DNA of 64,000 nucleotides from an uncultured Collinsella sp. (GCA_934630375.1 CAKTVQ010000002.1:89065-153064), one strand, 5' to 3'; positions 42,951 to 53,095 are shown, counted from the first letter of the stretch. A program made the numbers and translations. Notes: generated from the sequence alone by a model not told the origin.

Positions 42951-44207
42951 CTACGAGGTCGGAGTATTCCTAAATGTGTAGTTGCCCGGAGAGCGCACAT
43001 TGATATACGTTACGCCCTCTACCTGCGAAAGCAACTTGGTGACTACGCGTTCCTTCTTGGCGATATCGTCCGAATCGCCCAGCGACACCTCAATGCCGTT
43101 ATTGAGGTTTGCCGAGATGGCTTCGACCGAAGGCGTAGAAATATCCTTGACTTGTCCCAAGAACTCGCTCGAAAAACCACGCACATAATCCAGGCCGGCC
43201 TTAACGGCTTTGGAGTTCACCGCCTGGCCGGAAACCGGAGCGACATCCGCCGAGACATCAGTCAACAACACCGCGCCATAATGCTTGGCGAGCGCCAGCG
43301 CGGCATCGATACCGGTCAAGGTATTTGAGCCCTGCCCTGTCGTGATGACGTTGCCCTGGTCGTCCACTTCGACCGACGTCGACAGCGGGGCGATCCAGGT
43401 GTCATCATCTCCGATAGCCCAGGCAAGGTCGTCGGAGCTGATATACGCAATGGCGATAACCTTACGCTCCGTCGGCGTGATGATAAGCGTATGGGGAAAC
43501 TGGCGCTGGACATCCACGCCCGAGACCCACGGGTTCTGCTTGAGATCCTCGGTAATCTGGTCGGGATCGACGTTAAAAAGCGACGTTCCCTCGGGCAAGT
43601 CGATCAGCTGGATAGCATCGTGCTTCGTCACATGCTCGCTGCCTTGAATCTGAATATCAGTGGCAGTAAACAATCCAGAGTTGATCACCACGATGGCAAC
43701 GACGACGAGCACGGCCAAGACGGCCAGAACGCCGCCCACGATTTTGCCTTTGCCGGTAACGACAGAAGCGGCGTCTGATGTTTTATTTGCCATCGCTCCA
43801 AGTGAAGATAACGGGTTGAAACCTTTTTTACTCGAAGGCTTCTTGGCGGTAGCCGGCACCGATGTCAGCGAGCGCGGTTTCGATGCGCCCAGCGTGCGAC
43901 CTGGACGCGCCGCTTTAGTTCCCGTCGAGGGCTTGGGAGCTGCCATGGGACGGGCAGGCTTGGCGCCCATAACAGGCTTTGACGTCACCGAGGGACGCGA
44001 GGACTTTTTTGCGGCCGGACGATTACCGAGCTGCGAGCCGACGACCGGTCGACTGGTCTGTCGAGCATGCCCGACAGACTTAGAGTGCGCGACGGTATTG
44101 CGTTGAGGTTTGGCAGGCGCGCCGGAACGCCCTCCGGCGCGGCGGAAGGTGGGTTTCGATGCTCTAGAAGCCGAGGAATTTAACTTCCGGTCTGAGCTCG
44201 ATGCCAT
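42951..44207 (-). CDS. ftsQ: Cell division protein FtsQ/DivIB
   Basis: The 418-residue protein has a long basic, Ser/Pro/Lys-rich N-terminus of about 155 residues, one membrane segment at about 157-178 (GGVLAVLAVLVVVAIVVINS), then a POTRA domain starting FTATDIQIQGSEHVT and the FtsQ beta domain. It links the FtsL-FtsB-type complex to the division machinery outside the membrane. Usual FtsQ proteins have a much shorter cytosolic tail. The start has GGGAGGCGT upstream and lies inside murB: the genes overlap by 44 nt. Confidence 0.9.
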   Translation of the reverse strand: MASSSDRKLNSSASRASKPTFRRAGGRSGAPAKPQRNTVAHSKSVGHARQTSRPVVGSQLGNRPAAKKSSRPSVTSKPVMGAKPARPMAAPKPSTGTKAARPGRTLGASKPRSLTSVPATAKKPSSKKGFNPLSSLGAMANKTSDAASVVTGKGKIVGGVLAVLAVLVVVAIVVINSGLFTATDIQIQGSEHVTKHDAIQLIDLPEGTSLFNVDPDQITEDLKQNPWVSGVDVQRQFPHTLIITPTERKVIAIAYISSDDLAWAIGDDDTWIAPLSTSVEVDDQGNVITTGQGSNTLTGIDAALALAKHYGAVLLTDVSADVAPVSGQAVNSKAVKAGLDYVRGFSSEFLGQVKDISTPSVEAISANLNNGIEVSLGDSDDIAKKERVVTKLLSQVEGVTYINVRSPGNYTFRNTPTS

Positions 44208-45075
44208 ACGCCTCCCTCACCTTTCCGTGCACATGTCTGATAACCGCGGCAACGTCATCGGCCGAGGCAGTTCCGTTATTAACGATAAAATTAGCGTGAA
44301 CGGGCGAAACTTCCGCGCCGCCAATCGAAAAACCCTTTAATCCACAATCCTCGATAAGCTTGCCCACACTCGCATCGGGCGGATTGCGAAAGACCGACCC
44401 GCAGGATGCGCGACCCATGGGCTGCGTACGCTTGCGCCTCGTAAGGTACCGCTCCATGCGCTCGCGAATGTCGGCCTTGGGCGCCGGTTTAAGCTTGAGC
44501 ACGCACTCGAGGATGATCTCATTGCGGGGAAGGCTACATTCGCGGTAGCCCCAAGTGATCTCGGACCCCGCATAATGCTTGATACCGAATGCCGGGTCAA
44601 ACGTTACGACATCCTCAACCAGCGAGCCAATCCACTCGGTCCGTGTGCCGGCATTCATAGATATCGCACCGCCGACCGAACCAGGAATGCCAACGGCAAA
44701 CTCAAGGCCCGAGAGGCTACGCGACAGGGCATCGTTGACCAGGCGCGCAAACATCACGCCCGCACCGACCGTCAGCGTACAACCGTCATCGGCAACAACC
44801 GTGCGCTGAAACTCACGTCCGAGCGAAATGACGGCACCGCGATAACCGCCATCGGCAACCAGCAGATTGGAGCCCTTGCCGATGATGACCCACGGCACCT
44901 GCTCGCGATCGAGCACCGCCACGGCGCGGCGGAGGGCATGATAGCTATGGCACGTCACAAAGAGGTCGGCCTTGCCGCCGATACGATAGCTCGTATGACG
45001 CGCAAGGCGCTCGTCCTCGATCACATCCGTGTCGATCATGCCCGAGAGCGCCATGACGGCGTTAAACAGACCCAT
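44164..45075 (-). CDS. murB: UDP-N-acetylenolpyruvoylglucosamine reductase
   Basis: The 303-residue FAD enzyme has YRIGGKADL, GKGSNLLVAD, GIPGSVGGAISMNAG, the catalytic serine in CGSVFRNP and the conserved EVSPVHANFIVN. The Gly-Ser-Val-Phe-Arg-Asn type matches Gram-positive MurB. It reduces the enolpyruvyl group to lactyl, forming UDP-MurNAc. It begins 5 nt after murC with a weak ribosome site, so translation is probably coupled, and it overlaps ftsQ by 44 nt. Confidence 0.95.
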   Translation of the reverse strand: MGLFNAVMALSGMIDTDVIEDERLARHTSYRIGGKADLFVTCHSYHALRRAVAVLDREQVPWVIIGKGSNLLVADGGYRGAVISLGREFQRTVVADDGCTLTVGAGVMFARLVNDALSRSLSGLEFAVGIPGSVGGAISMNAGTRTEWIGSLVEDVVTFDPAFGIKHYAGSEITWGYRECSLPRNEIILECVLKLKPAPKADIRERMERYLTRRKRTQPMGRASCGSVFRNPPDASVGKLIEDCGLKGFSIGGAEVSPVHANFIVNNGTASADDVAAVIRHVHGKVREAYGIELRPEVKFLGF

Positions 45076-45080
45076 TAGTC

Positions 45081-46499
45081 TTAAGCGTCTTTCTTGGCAG
45101 TCAGATACTCGATAAATTCGGGACCGACGGTCGTAACGTCACCGGCGCCCATGGTGAGCAGCAGGTCGCCCTCGCCCACCATCTGCTCGAGCTCCTGATT
45201 GAGCTCAAGACGGCTGGAGCAGTACACGACCTCCTTGCCAGGATGCTTGGCGCGCACGGTATCGGCGAGCATCTTAGAGGTGACACCCGGAATGGGCATC
45301 TCGCCAGCCGAGAACACATCAATCAGCAGCAGCTTATCGGCATTGGCAAATGCATCGGCAAAGTCGTCGCACAGGGCCTGCAGGCGCGAATAGCGGTGCG
45401 GCTGGAACACGACGTCGACGTGCTTGTAACCCAGCGACGAAGCGGCAGCAAGCGTCGCCTTGATCTCGGTGGGGTGATGGCCGTAATCATCGACCACGGT
45501 GATGCCGTCGATATCGCCCACGTGGGTAAAGCGACGGCGGACGCCCTCAAAGCTCGAGAGCGCCTTGGCGGCGGCGTCGATGTCAAGGCCCAGGACATGG
45601 GCAACGGTGAGCACGGCCGTGGCGTTGAGCATGTTGTGGCGACCGGGATTGCTCTTGATCTCCACAGCGTGCTCAGTGCCGTCCTCAAAGCGAACGATAA
45701 AGTCACTCTGGATGCCCTTGACATCCGGGTGCACGCAGACGATGTCGTTGCTCTCGGCAAAGCCGTAGGAAAGCACGTGACGGCCCGTCGACTTGGCGAG
45801 CTCGACCAGATGCGGGTCCTCGCCGCAGACGATGACGGTGCCGTCCTCGCCCACCAGGCTCATGAATTTGGCGAAAGTTGCCTCGATCTCCTCGATACCC
45901 GAGTAGTGATCGAGGTGGTCAGCCTCGACGTTGGTCACAATGACCACGTTGGGGTTCAGGAACAGGAAGGAGCTGTCGGACTCGTCGGCCTCGGCGACAA
46001 AATAGTCGCCCGAGCCGTTCTTGCCGTTCGTGTCATAGCCCTCGACGATGCCGCCGATCAAGAAGCTCGGATCCAGACCCATGCGGTCGAGCATGGTGGC
46101 GCACATCGAAGACGTGGTGGTTTTGCCATGCGTGCCGGCAACAGCGACGGTAGTGTAGCCGTGGCCCAATGCAGAGAGCATCTTGGCACGGGGCCACACG
46201 GGAATGCCCAGCTCGCGAGCGCGCACAAGTTCAGGGTTGGACTCCGGAATAGCGGTGGAGACAACAACCACATCGGGCTTGACCTCGTCGATCGTGGCGG
46301 CCTCATGGCCCACATGCACCTTCACACCAGCGCGGGTAAGCTGGCGGATATAACGTGACGTCTTAAGGTCGGAGCCGGTAACGGCATAACCGCGCTCGTG
46401 CAGAACGAGGGCGATGCCGCTCATGCCGGCGCCGCCGATACCGATAAAGTGGGCGCTCTTAAACTCGGGCGCGGAGGTTGCAGTCTGGGAATCAGCCAT
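45081..46499 (-). CDS. murC: UDP-N-acetylmuramate--L-alanine ligase
   Basis: The 472-residue protein has the nucleotide-binding start HFIGIGGAGMSGIA, the Mur ligase P-loop GTHGKTTTSSM, and DDYGHHPTEIKATL in the C-terminal domain. It adds L-Ala to UDP-MurNAc. ATG 46499 is used, with AAGGAG 11 nt upstream; an ATG ten codons earlier is possible but has no ribosome site. A gap of 97 nt separates it from murG. Confidence 0.95.
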   Translation of the reverse strand: MADSQTATSAPEFKSAHFIGIGGAGMSGIALVLHERGYAVTGSDLKTSRYIRQLTRAGVKVHVGHEAATIDEVKPDVVVVSTAIPESNPELVRARELGIPVWPRAKMLSALGHGYTTVAVAGTHGKTTTSSMCATMLDRMGLDPSFLIGGIVEGYDTNGKNGSGDYFVAEADESDSSFLFLNPNVVIVTNVEADHLDHYSGIEEIEATFAKFMSLVGEDGTVIVCGEDPHLVELAKSTGRHVLSYGFAESNDIVCVHPDVKGIQSDFIVRFEDGTEHAVEIKSNPGRHNMLNATAVLTVAHVLGLDIDAAAKALSSFEGVRRRFTHVGDIDGITVVDDYGHHPTEIKATLAAASSLGYKHVDVVFQPHRYSRLQALCDDFADAFANADKLLLIDVFSAGEMPIPGVTSKMLADTVRAKHPGKEVVYCSSRLELNQELEQMVGEGDLLLTMGAGDVTTVGPEFIEYLTAKKDA

Positions 46500-46596
46500 G
46501 TGCTCGTGTACTCCTTGCGTAAACACTGCCTGTAACCCGTTAACTGTACCGCACCTACCGCATCAGCGCGAGGGCGACCGACGATATCCCGTCTAA

Positions 46597-47712
46597 CTAA
46601 CGCAAACCCTCTACCGCATCGGCCAGAAGAGCGGCGGCCCTATCCTGAGCCAGGCCACGCGCCGCCTGACGCATGGCGTCGCGCTCCGCCACGTCATCGA
46701 CCAGGTGCAGCAGCTCATCGGCAAAGGCAGAACCGTCGATATCGGCATCGGCGCAGAGCACGCCGGCCCCGGCGTCGACCAGATAACGGGCATTGGTGGT
46801 TTGGTGGTCAGCCGTCGCATGCGGATACGGCACGAGCACCGAGGGCACGGCGAGCGCAGCGATCTCGGCCACGCTCGATGCGCCCGAACGCGAGAGCACC
46901 AAATCGGCAGCAGCCAGCATATCGCCCATGTTGTCGATGTAAGGCTGGACGCGGTAACGCTTCGCCTCCTCGGGCGCCAGCGCCAAAGCGCGCTCGGTCT
47001 CCTCAAAGCCGTCGGCACCCGTCGAATGCAACACATAGAGGTTCTTGCGCGAAAGCAGCTCGTTTTTGAGCGAAACCACGCGCTCGTTGAGGTGCTGGGC
47101 GCCAAGCGAACCGCCAAAGACGAGCAGCAGCGTAGCGTCCTCGGGAACGCCAAGTGCCTTGCGGCCGCGAGCGCGATCGCCCTCGATCACCGAGCGACGT
47201 ACGGGGTTGCCGGTCATGAGCACGTGGTCAGGGTCACCTTCGCGCTCAAAGACCGAGCGCGCTGCAGGCACCGAGATGCACACGCGGGCGGCATGGGAGT
47301 TCATCATCTTGTTGGCCAGGCCCGGAACAGAGTTCTGCTCATGCAGCAGATACGGAACGCCCGCGCCCTTGCACCACCCCAGCAGCGGAACCTCGACATA
47401 GGCACCAAAACCGATGGCGGCATCGGGCTTGCCGACCTTTGAGAAATGACTGGCGAGCGCACGCTTGGCCTTGTTGACACGCCACAGGGAGGTCAGCGCC
47501 GTCCAAGGACGGGAGCGGTCGAAGCCCGTAACCGTAATGGGCACAAAATCAAACCCAGCCTCGGGGACCAGACGGCCCTCGAGCTTGCGCGACTGGCCCA
47601 CGAACACAACGTGGTGGCCACGGTCACGCAGCTCTTCGGCCAAGGCGAGCGCGGGGTTGATATGCCCTGCCGTACCGCCGGCTGCGATAGCAACGGTCAT
47701 CTTATCGGTCAT
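46597..47712 (-). CDS. murG: UDP-GlcNAc:lipid I N-acetylglucosaminyltransferase
   Basis: The 371-residue GT28 enzyme has the loop GGTAGHINPALALA (GGTGGH is more usual, so one glycine is alanine), HEQNSVPGLANK, GGSLGAQHLN and the donor-site RSGASSVAEIA. It makes lipid II on the inner membrane face. The ATG 47712 follows AAGGGACTACC and overlaps the end of ftsW by 11 nt. Confidence 0.95.
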   Translation of the reverse strand: MTDKMTVAIAAGGTAGHINPALALAEELRDRGHHVVFVGQSRKLEGRLVPEAGFDFVPITVTGFDRSRPWTALTSLWRVNKAKRALASHFSKVGKPDAAIGFGAYVEVPLLGWCKGAGVPYLLHEQNSVPGLANKMMNSHAARVCISVPAARSVFEREGDPDHVLMTGNPVRRSVIEGDRARGRKALGVPEDATLLLVFGGSLGAQHLNERVVSLKNELLSRKNLYVLHSTGADGFEETERALALAPEEAKRYRVQPYIDNMGDMLAAADLVLSRSGASSVAEIAALAVPSVLVPYPHATADHQTTNARYLVDAGAGVLCADADIDGSAFADELLHLVDDVAERDAMRQAARGLAQDRAAALLADAVEGLR

Positions 47713-49222
47713 GGTAGTCCCTTCGTACACGCGGTCCCTGGTCGTCGGTGCGCAAACGCGCCGACGGGTCCGAGTTCAAATCGATTCGATTATATCCGCC
47801 GCCCGCATTGCGAGGAGTGGGGCGCTGCGGACGGCCTTGCGGCGCTGTTCGCTGACGCGGACGGGCTGCCGGCTCGGTCGCAGAGCCATCCAGAACGGTA
47901 AAGCCGTTACGCGAAGATCGCTCGCCGCGCACATGGGGCACGCCGGCGGTACTCTCATCCATAACGGCAAAGCTCTCGCGGCGACGGTCGTACTCATCGC
48001 GACGGGCGCTCTCATACGAAACGCGCAGGATCAACCCGGCAAGCATGAGCGACACAATAATCGACGAGCCGCCGTAGCTAATAAACGGCAACGGTTTACC
48101 CGTCATGGGAAACACGTTGAGGATGCCCAGCGCATTGATCAAAAACTGCACCGCAAGAATGACCGCGGAACCCGATGCCATAAGTGCTCCGCGACGGTCA
48201 GTCGCCTGCTCGGCAATGCGAAACGCCGAGTAGATCAGCATCGCAAACACCAAGAAAAACAGCAGCGTCCCCAAAAAGCCAACTTCCTCGCCAATGATGG
48301 CCAGGATGTAGTCGTTGTGCGCCTCGGGCAGATACGAGTACTTCATGGTTGAGTTGCCGATGCCACGGCCGAACAGACCGCCCGAGGCAAAGGCCATGAT
48401 GGCAAGCGTGGCCTGATAGCCGTCACCATACTCGTCGGCCCAAGGGTTCAAGGCAACCTGAATGCGCACCATACGGTACGGCTCTGCAACAAGCGCAATC
48501 ACGATCACGAGAATGCCGAAGATTATCACGCCGATGATAAATTTGGGGTCGAGACCCGCAAACAACGCCATGCACATGAGGGTCAACAGGATGATCAGAA
48601 CGGTACCGAAATCGGGCTGGATAAAGATCAGAAAGAGCGAAATGCCCAGGTAGATGCCCATCTTGCGAAGGAATTCGTTGATGTTGCCACCGGGCGAAAA
48701 GAAGCGGTCGAGCATGATGGCCGAATACGCAATGGCAAATGGCTTTAAAAACTCGGAAGGCTGGAACTGAATGCCGGCGATGTTGAGCCAGCGCGTGGCG
48801 CCACGGCTGCCGCTGCCCACCAAGAACACCAGCAGAAGCAAGAACATCATGCCGATAAGGAAGATCCTAAGCACATCCTCCCCAAACCAGCTGTCCGGCA
48901 AAACGCGCACGATGGCAATCAGCGCCAGAACACCAACCACGGCAAACGCGGCCTGTCGACCCAGGAAAAACGTCGCCGAGCCATTCTCGTGCAGCGCCTC
49001 GACCGAAGACGCCGAGTACACCATCAGCAGACCAAAGCACACCAAAGTAAACAGGCAGGCCATAAATATCAAACGGGGGCGCATGATGCGGGCGGGAACG
49101 CCGGCAATATAGCGTTCGCTAAACGACTGCCCGCCGCGACCGGAACGCGGTGTGCTACGCCGCGAGGAAGCACGGTCCGAGTCGGGCCTCCTCATACCTT
49201 GTCGGGGGCTCTCCTCTCTCAC
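47702..49222 (-). CDS. ftsW: SEDS-family lipid II glycosyltransferase FtsW
   Basis: The roughly 506-residue protein has ten membrane segments and SEDS features: MVYSASSVEA in the first segment, RWLNIAGIQFQPSEFLK (catalytic-loop region), and GKPLPFISYGGSSI near the last segments. It polymerises septal glycan with the class B PBP. The cytosolic N-terminus is Arg/Ser-rich, and a C-terminal tail of about 100 residues is Arg/Pro-rich. Start GTG 49222 is chosen because AGGGG lies 6 nt upstream; TTG 49228 and ATG 49195 are alternatives. Confidence 0.94.
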   Translation of the reverse strand: MREESPRQGMRRPDSDRASSRRSTPRSGRGGQSFSERYIAGVPARIMRPRLIFMACLFTLVCFGLLMVYSASSVEALHENGSATFFLGRQAAFAVVGVLALIAIVRVLPDSWFGEDVLRIFLIGMMFLLLLVFLVGSGSRGATRWLNIAGIQFQPSEFLKPFAIAYSAIMLDRFFSPGGNINEFLRKMGIYLGISLFLIFIQPDFGTVLIILLTLMCMALFAGLDPKFIIGVIIFGILVIVIALVAEPYRMVRIQVALNPWADEYGDGYQATLAIMAFASGGLFGRGIGNSTMKYSYLPEAHNDYILAIIGEEVGFLGTLLFFLVFAMLIYSAFRIAEQATDRRGALMASGSAVILAVQFLINALGILNVFPMTGKPLPFISYGGSSIIVSLMLAGLILRVSYESARRDEYDRRRESFAVMDESTAGVPHVRGERSSRNGFTVLDGSATEPAARPRQRTAPQGRPQRPTPRNAGGGYNRIDLNSDPSARLRTDDQGPRVRRDYHDR

Positions 49223-49231
49223 CGGCAACCC

Positions 49232-50638
49232 CTATTCCATTTGCGATTTCGCTGCAGCGGCAAGCTGGGCCACATAGTCCTTAAACACGCGGCCGCGCTC
49301 CTCATAGCCCGAGAACTCATCGAACGAAGAGCACGCAGGAGAAAGTAAGATCACGTCGCCACGGCTCGACAGCGAACGGGCAACGTCCACGGCATCGCGT
49401 AGGTCATCCGCCTGGGCGATATCCACATCGCCATCGACATCGGCCTCGTCCATAGCGGCGGTGAAGCGCTCGCGCGCATCGCCAAAGCAGACGACCGAGC
49501 GCACGTTATCCATAACAACGCGCGCGAAGTCCGTGAGCGGCGTGCCCTTATCGTGGCCGCCGAGCAGCAAGATCACGTCGTCATCGGGAAATGCCGTCAG
49601 CGCCTTCTCGACCGCGTCGGTGTTGGTCGCCTTGGAATCGTTGACGTAGCGCACTCCGTCAATCTCGCCGCACGGCTCCACGCGGTGCTCGAGCGGCTGG
49701 AACGAGGCCAGACCGCGGCGGACACCATCGACATCGGCACCGACTGCCAGGGCAACCGTGGCAGCGCACAGGGCATTGATAACATTGTGATGGCCCGAGA
49801 TCTTGAGTTCGGATGTAGCGATGAGCGTGGTCTCGACGCCCTTCAGGCGCACGATCATCTTGCCATCGCGCACAAAGGCGACATCCTCACCCTTTGGCTC
49901 GTCAAAGGCAACCTTGCAGATGCGACGACCCGGCGTGTAGATGTACTCATCGAACTCGTGAATGCCGGCATCTTCGACGTCGACAACCACCAGATCGTCA
50001 TCGACCATATTGTCAAACAGTTTGATCTTGGCAAGCGCATAGTTCTTATGGCTCTTATGCCAGCCCAAGTGGTCGGGAGTGATGTTGAGCAGCACCGCCA
50101 CACGAGGGTGGAGCTCGGTGGTCGTAGCAATCTGATAGCTCGAGAGCTCAGCCACAAACCACTCGTTGTGGGCTCGGCCGTCAATCTCGTTGACCGGCGG
50201 CTCGCCGATGTTGCCGACAGCTACGCTGGCCTCGCCGGCAGCCTTGAGCAGATAATCAGTCAGCGACGTGGTAGTCGTCTTGCCGTTGGTGCCCGTGATG
50301 GCAATCCAGTTATCGGGCGACAGGCGATAGGCAAACTCTGGCTCACCCATAATCTGGGCGGCATGCTCGCGCCCGGCCTTAAAGAAGCCCGAGAACTCCG
50401 AGATGCCCGGGCACGTCACGCATACGTCATAGGCGCCCTCGACCTGTTCGGTCCCATAGACAAACGACGCACCAGCAGCCTCGAGCGCACGCGTGGCGTC
50501 ATTGGGCTCAGAGGTGCCGCCGCCATACACGGTAACGGCGTTTACGCGCTCGGGATGTGCCAGCGCCCAGCGGGCGACATCGAGACCGGATTTGCCCTGA
50601 CCCAAAACGAGCAGGCTAAAGACATCAGCAAGAGGCAT
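49232..50638 (-). CDS. murD: UDP-N-acetylmuramoyl-L-alanine--D-glutamate ligase
   Basis: The 468-residue protein has LGQGKSGLDVARW at the UDP-binding N-terminus, the P-loop GTNGKTTTTSL, the DHLGWHKSHKNYALAK lysine region and LLLGGHDKGTPL. It adds D-Glu to UDP-MurNAc-L-Ala. It lies 9 nt after mraY and 9 nt before ftsW, the usual order. Confidence 0.95.
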   Translation of the reverse strand: MPLADVFSLLVLGQGKSGLDVARWALAHPERVNAVTVYGGGTSEPNDATRALEAAGASFVYGTEQVEGAYDVCVTCPGISEFSGFFKAGREHAAQIMGEPEFAYRLSPDNWIAITGTNGKTTTTSLTDYLLKAAGEASVAVGNIGEPPVNEIDGRAHNEWFVAELSSYQIATTTELHPRVAVLLNITPDHLGWHKSHKNYALAKIKLFDNMVDDDLVVVDVEDAGIHEFDEYIYTPGRRICKVAFDEPKGEDVAFVRDGKMIVRLKGVETTLIATSELKISGHHNVINALCAATVALAVGADVDGVRRGLASFQPLEHRVEPCGEIDGVRYVNDSKATNTDAVEKALTAFPDDDVILLLGGHDKGTPLTDFARVVMDNVRSVVCFGDARERFTAAMDEADVDGDVDIAQADDLRDAVDVARSLSSRGDVILLSPACSSFDEFSGYEERGRVFKDYVAQLAAAAKSQME

Positions 50639-50647
50639 GAAAGACCA

Positions 50648-51667
50648 CTATCCCAACTGGAAGAACAGAGCAAGGCCAACGGCACCAAATGCCGCAGCGA
50701 TAATCCAAAAACGAATGACGACCTTGGTCTCGGCCCAACCCTTCTTTTCGAAATGATGATGGATGGGCGCCATAAGGAAGACGCGCTTGTGCGTAAAGTG
50801 GAAGTAGACAACCTGAATCATGACCGACAGAGTCTCAACGATAAACAGGCCGCCGATGATGAGGGAGACGACCTCGGTGTTAGTCATGATGGACGTACAG
50901 GCAAACGCGGCGCCCAGAGCAAGAGAGCCGGTATCACCCATAAAGATGCTCGCCGGATAGCAGTTGAACCACAGAAAGCCCAAGCAGGCACCGGCACACG
51001 CGGTGCAGAAGATGGACAGGTTCACGTCTCCGTGCAAAAACGCCATGGCAGCCATGGCGAGCATGGCGATCATGGAGGTGCCGCCAGCAAGACCGTCAAG
51101 GCCATCGGTCAGGTTCACGGCATTAGAAAGACCGGCAATCATCAGCCAGCAAAAGACAATATAGAGCCATGGGAACGAATAACCGCAGATGGTGGTCGAA
51201 AGCACGCCAAGGTCGATCGTCAACCCACCGGGAAAACGAATCTCGGGGGCGACGCCGCACCAGTTGACGGCAAGTACCGTAAAGGTGACACAGATAATGG
51301 TTAGGCCGATCATCTTGGCATGGGGCGTCAGACCGAGCGAGCGCCCATGCGTAACGGAGGTCAGGTCGTCGATCAGGCCCAGCACGCCGGTCGCCAGCGT
51401 GGCGAGCAGCACGAGTACGAGTTCGGTGGTGAGCTTGCCCATCAGCAGGCAGGTCAGCGAGATCGCGACGAGGATGACAACGCCACCCATGGTGGGCGTT
51501 CCCTGCTTAACCAAATGACGCTTGGGGCCGTCGGCACGAACCTGCTGGCCGATACCCTCGACCTTGAGCAGCTTGATCCACCACGGCATGAGCACCAGTG
51601 CAATGGCGGCGGCGATGCCAAGCCCCAAAAAAGCCTGATACGTTGGATACGAGGGATTGCCGAACAT
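50648..51667 (-). CDS. mraY: Phospho-N-acetylmuramoyl-pentapeptide-transferase
   Basis: The 339-residue protein has about ten membrane segments and the MraY motifs GTPTMGG, the aspartate pair IDDLTSV, NLTDGLDGLAGG, FMGDTGSLALG and APIHHHFEKKG. It makes lipid I by moving phospho-MurNAc-pentapeptide to undecaprenyl phosphate. It starts 3 nt after the murF stop with AAGGTG upstream. Confidence 0.96.
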   Translation of the reverse strand: MFGNPSYPTYQAFLGLGIAAAIALVLMPWWIKLLKVEGIGQQVRADGPKRHLVKQGTPTMGGVVILVAISLTCLLMGKLTTELVLVLLATLATGVLGLIDDLTSVTHGRSLGLTPHAKMIGLTIICVTFTVLAVNWCGVAPEIRFPGGLTIDLGVLSTTICGYSFPWLYIVFCWLMIAGLSNAVNLTDGLDGLAGGTSMIAMLAMAAMAFLHGDVNLSIFCTACAGACLGFLWFNCYPASIFMGDTGSLALGAAFACTSIMTNTEVVSLIIGGLFIVETLSVMIQVVYFHFTHKRVFLMAPIHHHFEKKGWAETKVVIRFWIIAAAFGAVGLALFFQLG

Positions 51668-51670
51668 GGG

Positions 51671-53095
51671 CTAGCACACACCTTCCACAAAGCGGTCGAG
51701 CTCAACAAAGCGGGAACCCTTGACCAGTACAACATCATGTTTTTCAAGCGCGCCGCCCATGCGGTCGAGCACCTGCTGATAATCGGAGAACACCTGGATG
51801 CGGTCCTCGTCCATGCCCATCATGCGCGCGGCATCGGCCATAAGCTGGGCCAGCTCACCACCCACGCACGCCAGCATGTCGAGCTTCTTGGCGGCGGCAT
51901 AGGCGCCCACGAGCTCATGCATGCGAGGAGCCTCATCGCCCATCTCGCCCATCTCGCCCAGGATCGCCATGCGAGACCCCGTGCACGAAAGCGAGCACAG
52001 CAGATCGAGGCCAGCAGCCATAGATTCGGCGCTGGCGTTATAGGAATCGTCGATGATGCGTGCACCGCTCTTGGCGCGCTTGATCTCCTGGCGGTGCCCG
52101 GTGATCGTAAGACCCCTAAAGGCAGCATCGATCTGCTCGGGCGTCACGCCCAGGCGATAGGCAACCGCGGCGGCCTTAACGGCATTAGGAACGGACTGCA
52201 CGCCGGGGATGGCAAGCATGGTATCGATTGTCTCGCCCTGACCAAAATCGAGCGTAAAGACCGGACGGCCCTCGTCATCAACGCGAACGTCGCGGGCGCG
52301 GACCTCATCATCGTCAGAGACACCGGCCAGCATCACGTCGATACCAGCAGGCTGGGCGAACGTATCGCGAATGAACGGCGTAAAATCGTCCTCGCCGCCC
52401 AAAACCAGCAGCGGCAAATAGTCGCCGGCGGCGCACATGCCCTGGACAATCTCGGCCTTAGCGCGGGCGATGTTCTCGCGGCTGCCCAAAATGCCGATAT
52501 GAGAGGTGCCGATCTTGCTCACGATGGCAAGGTTGGGATTGGCAGACAGAGACAGGCGCTCGATCTCGTGGAAATGGTTCATGCCCATCTCGAGCACCAG
52601 GACCTCGGTATCGGCCGGAGCGGAAAGCACCGTGAGCGGCATGCCGATCAGGTTATTGAAATTGCCCTTGGTGGCCCAGACACGATAGCGCTTGGAGAGC
52701 ACAGCGGCGAGAACGTCCTTGGTCGTCGTCTTGCCGATGGAACCGGTAATGCCAACGACCAGGCAGCCAAGCTCCAGGCGATACGCGTGCGCCAAACGCA
52801 GCAGAAACTCCTCGGGATCATCGGTCAGCAAGATGGCACAGCCCTTGTCCTGCGCCAGCGAGACCAGCTCGGCCTCGGGCTCACGCGTCATCACGACGGC
52901 GCCGGCACCCGACTGGACGGCACGGGAAGCAAAATCATTGCCGTCGACGTTTTCACCGGGAAAGGCGACGAAAATCGTCCCTTCCTCGACCTGGCGCGAG
53001 TCGATAACGCACCCGCGGCATACCCGATCGACTTCTCCCGTCACGGTTCGGGCCCCTGTTGCGGCCGCGAGGTTGTTGACGGCGATCTCTATCAT
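51671..53095 (-). CDS. murF: UDP-N-acetylmuramoyl-tripeptide--D-alanyl-D-alanine ligase
   Basis: The 474-residue Mur ligase has the N-terminal DSRQVEEGTIFVAFPG block, the P-loop GITGSIGKTTTKD, LEMGMNHFHEIERL and DDSYNASAESM, which distinguish MurF from MurE. It adds D-Ala-D-Ala. GGGGAGCTGCA precedes the ATG. In most dcw clusters murE lies just upstream; here ftsI is the neighbour and murE is absent from the window. Confidence 0.95.
   Translation of the reverse strand: MIEIAVNNLAAATGARTVTGEVDRVCRGCVIDSRQVEEGTIFVAFPGENVDGNDFASRAVQSGAGAVVMTREPEAELVSLAQDKGCAILLTDDPEEFLLRLAHAYRLELGCLVVGITGSIGKTTTKDVLAAVLSKRYRVWATKGNFNNLIGMPLTVLSAPADTEVLVLEMGMNHFHEIERLSLSANPNLAIVSKIGTSHIGILGSRENIARAKAEIVQGMCAAGDYLPLLVLGGEDDFTPFIRDTFAQPAGIDVMLAGVSDDDEVRARDVRVDDEGRPVFTLDFGQGETIDTMLAIPGVQSVPNAVKAAAVAYRLGVTPEQIDAAFRGLTITGHRQEIKRAKSGARIIDDSYNASAESMAAGLDLLCSLSCTGSRMAILGEMGEMGDEAPRMHELVGAYAAAKKLDMLACVGGELAQLMADAARMMGMDEDRIQVFSDYQQVLDRMGGALEKHDVVLVKGSRFVELDRFVEGVC

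Noticed and set aside
47755..47785. GTTCAAATCGATTCG resembling a tRNA T-arm
   Set aside because: It lies inside ftsW and no acceptor, D or anticodon arms can be formed around it.
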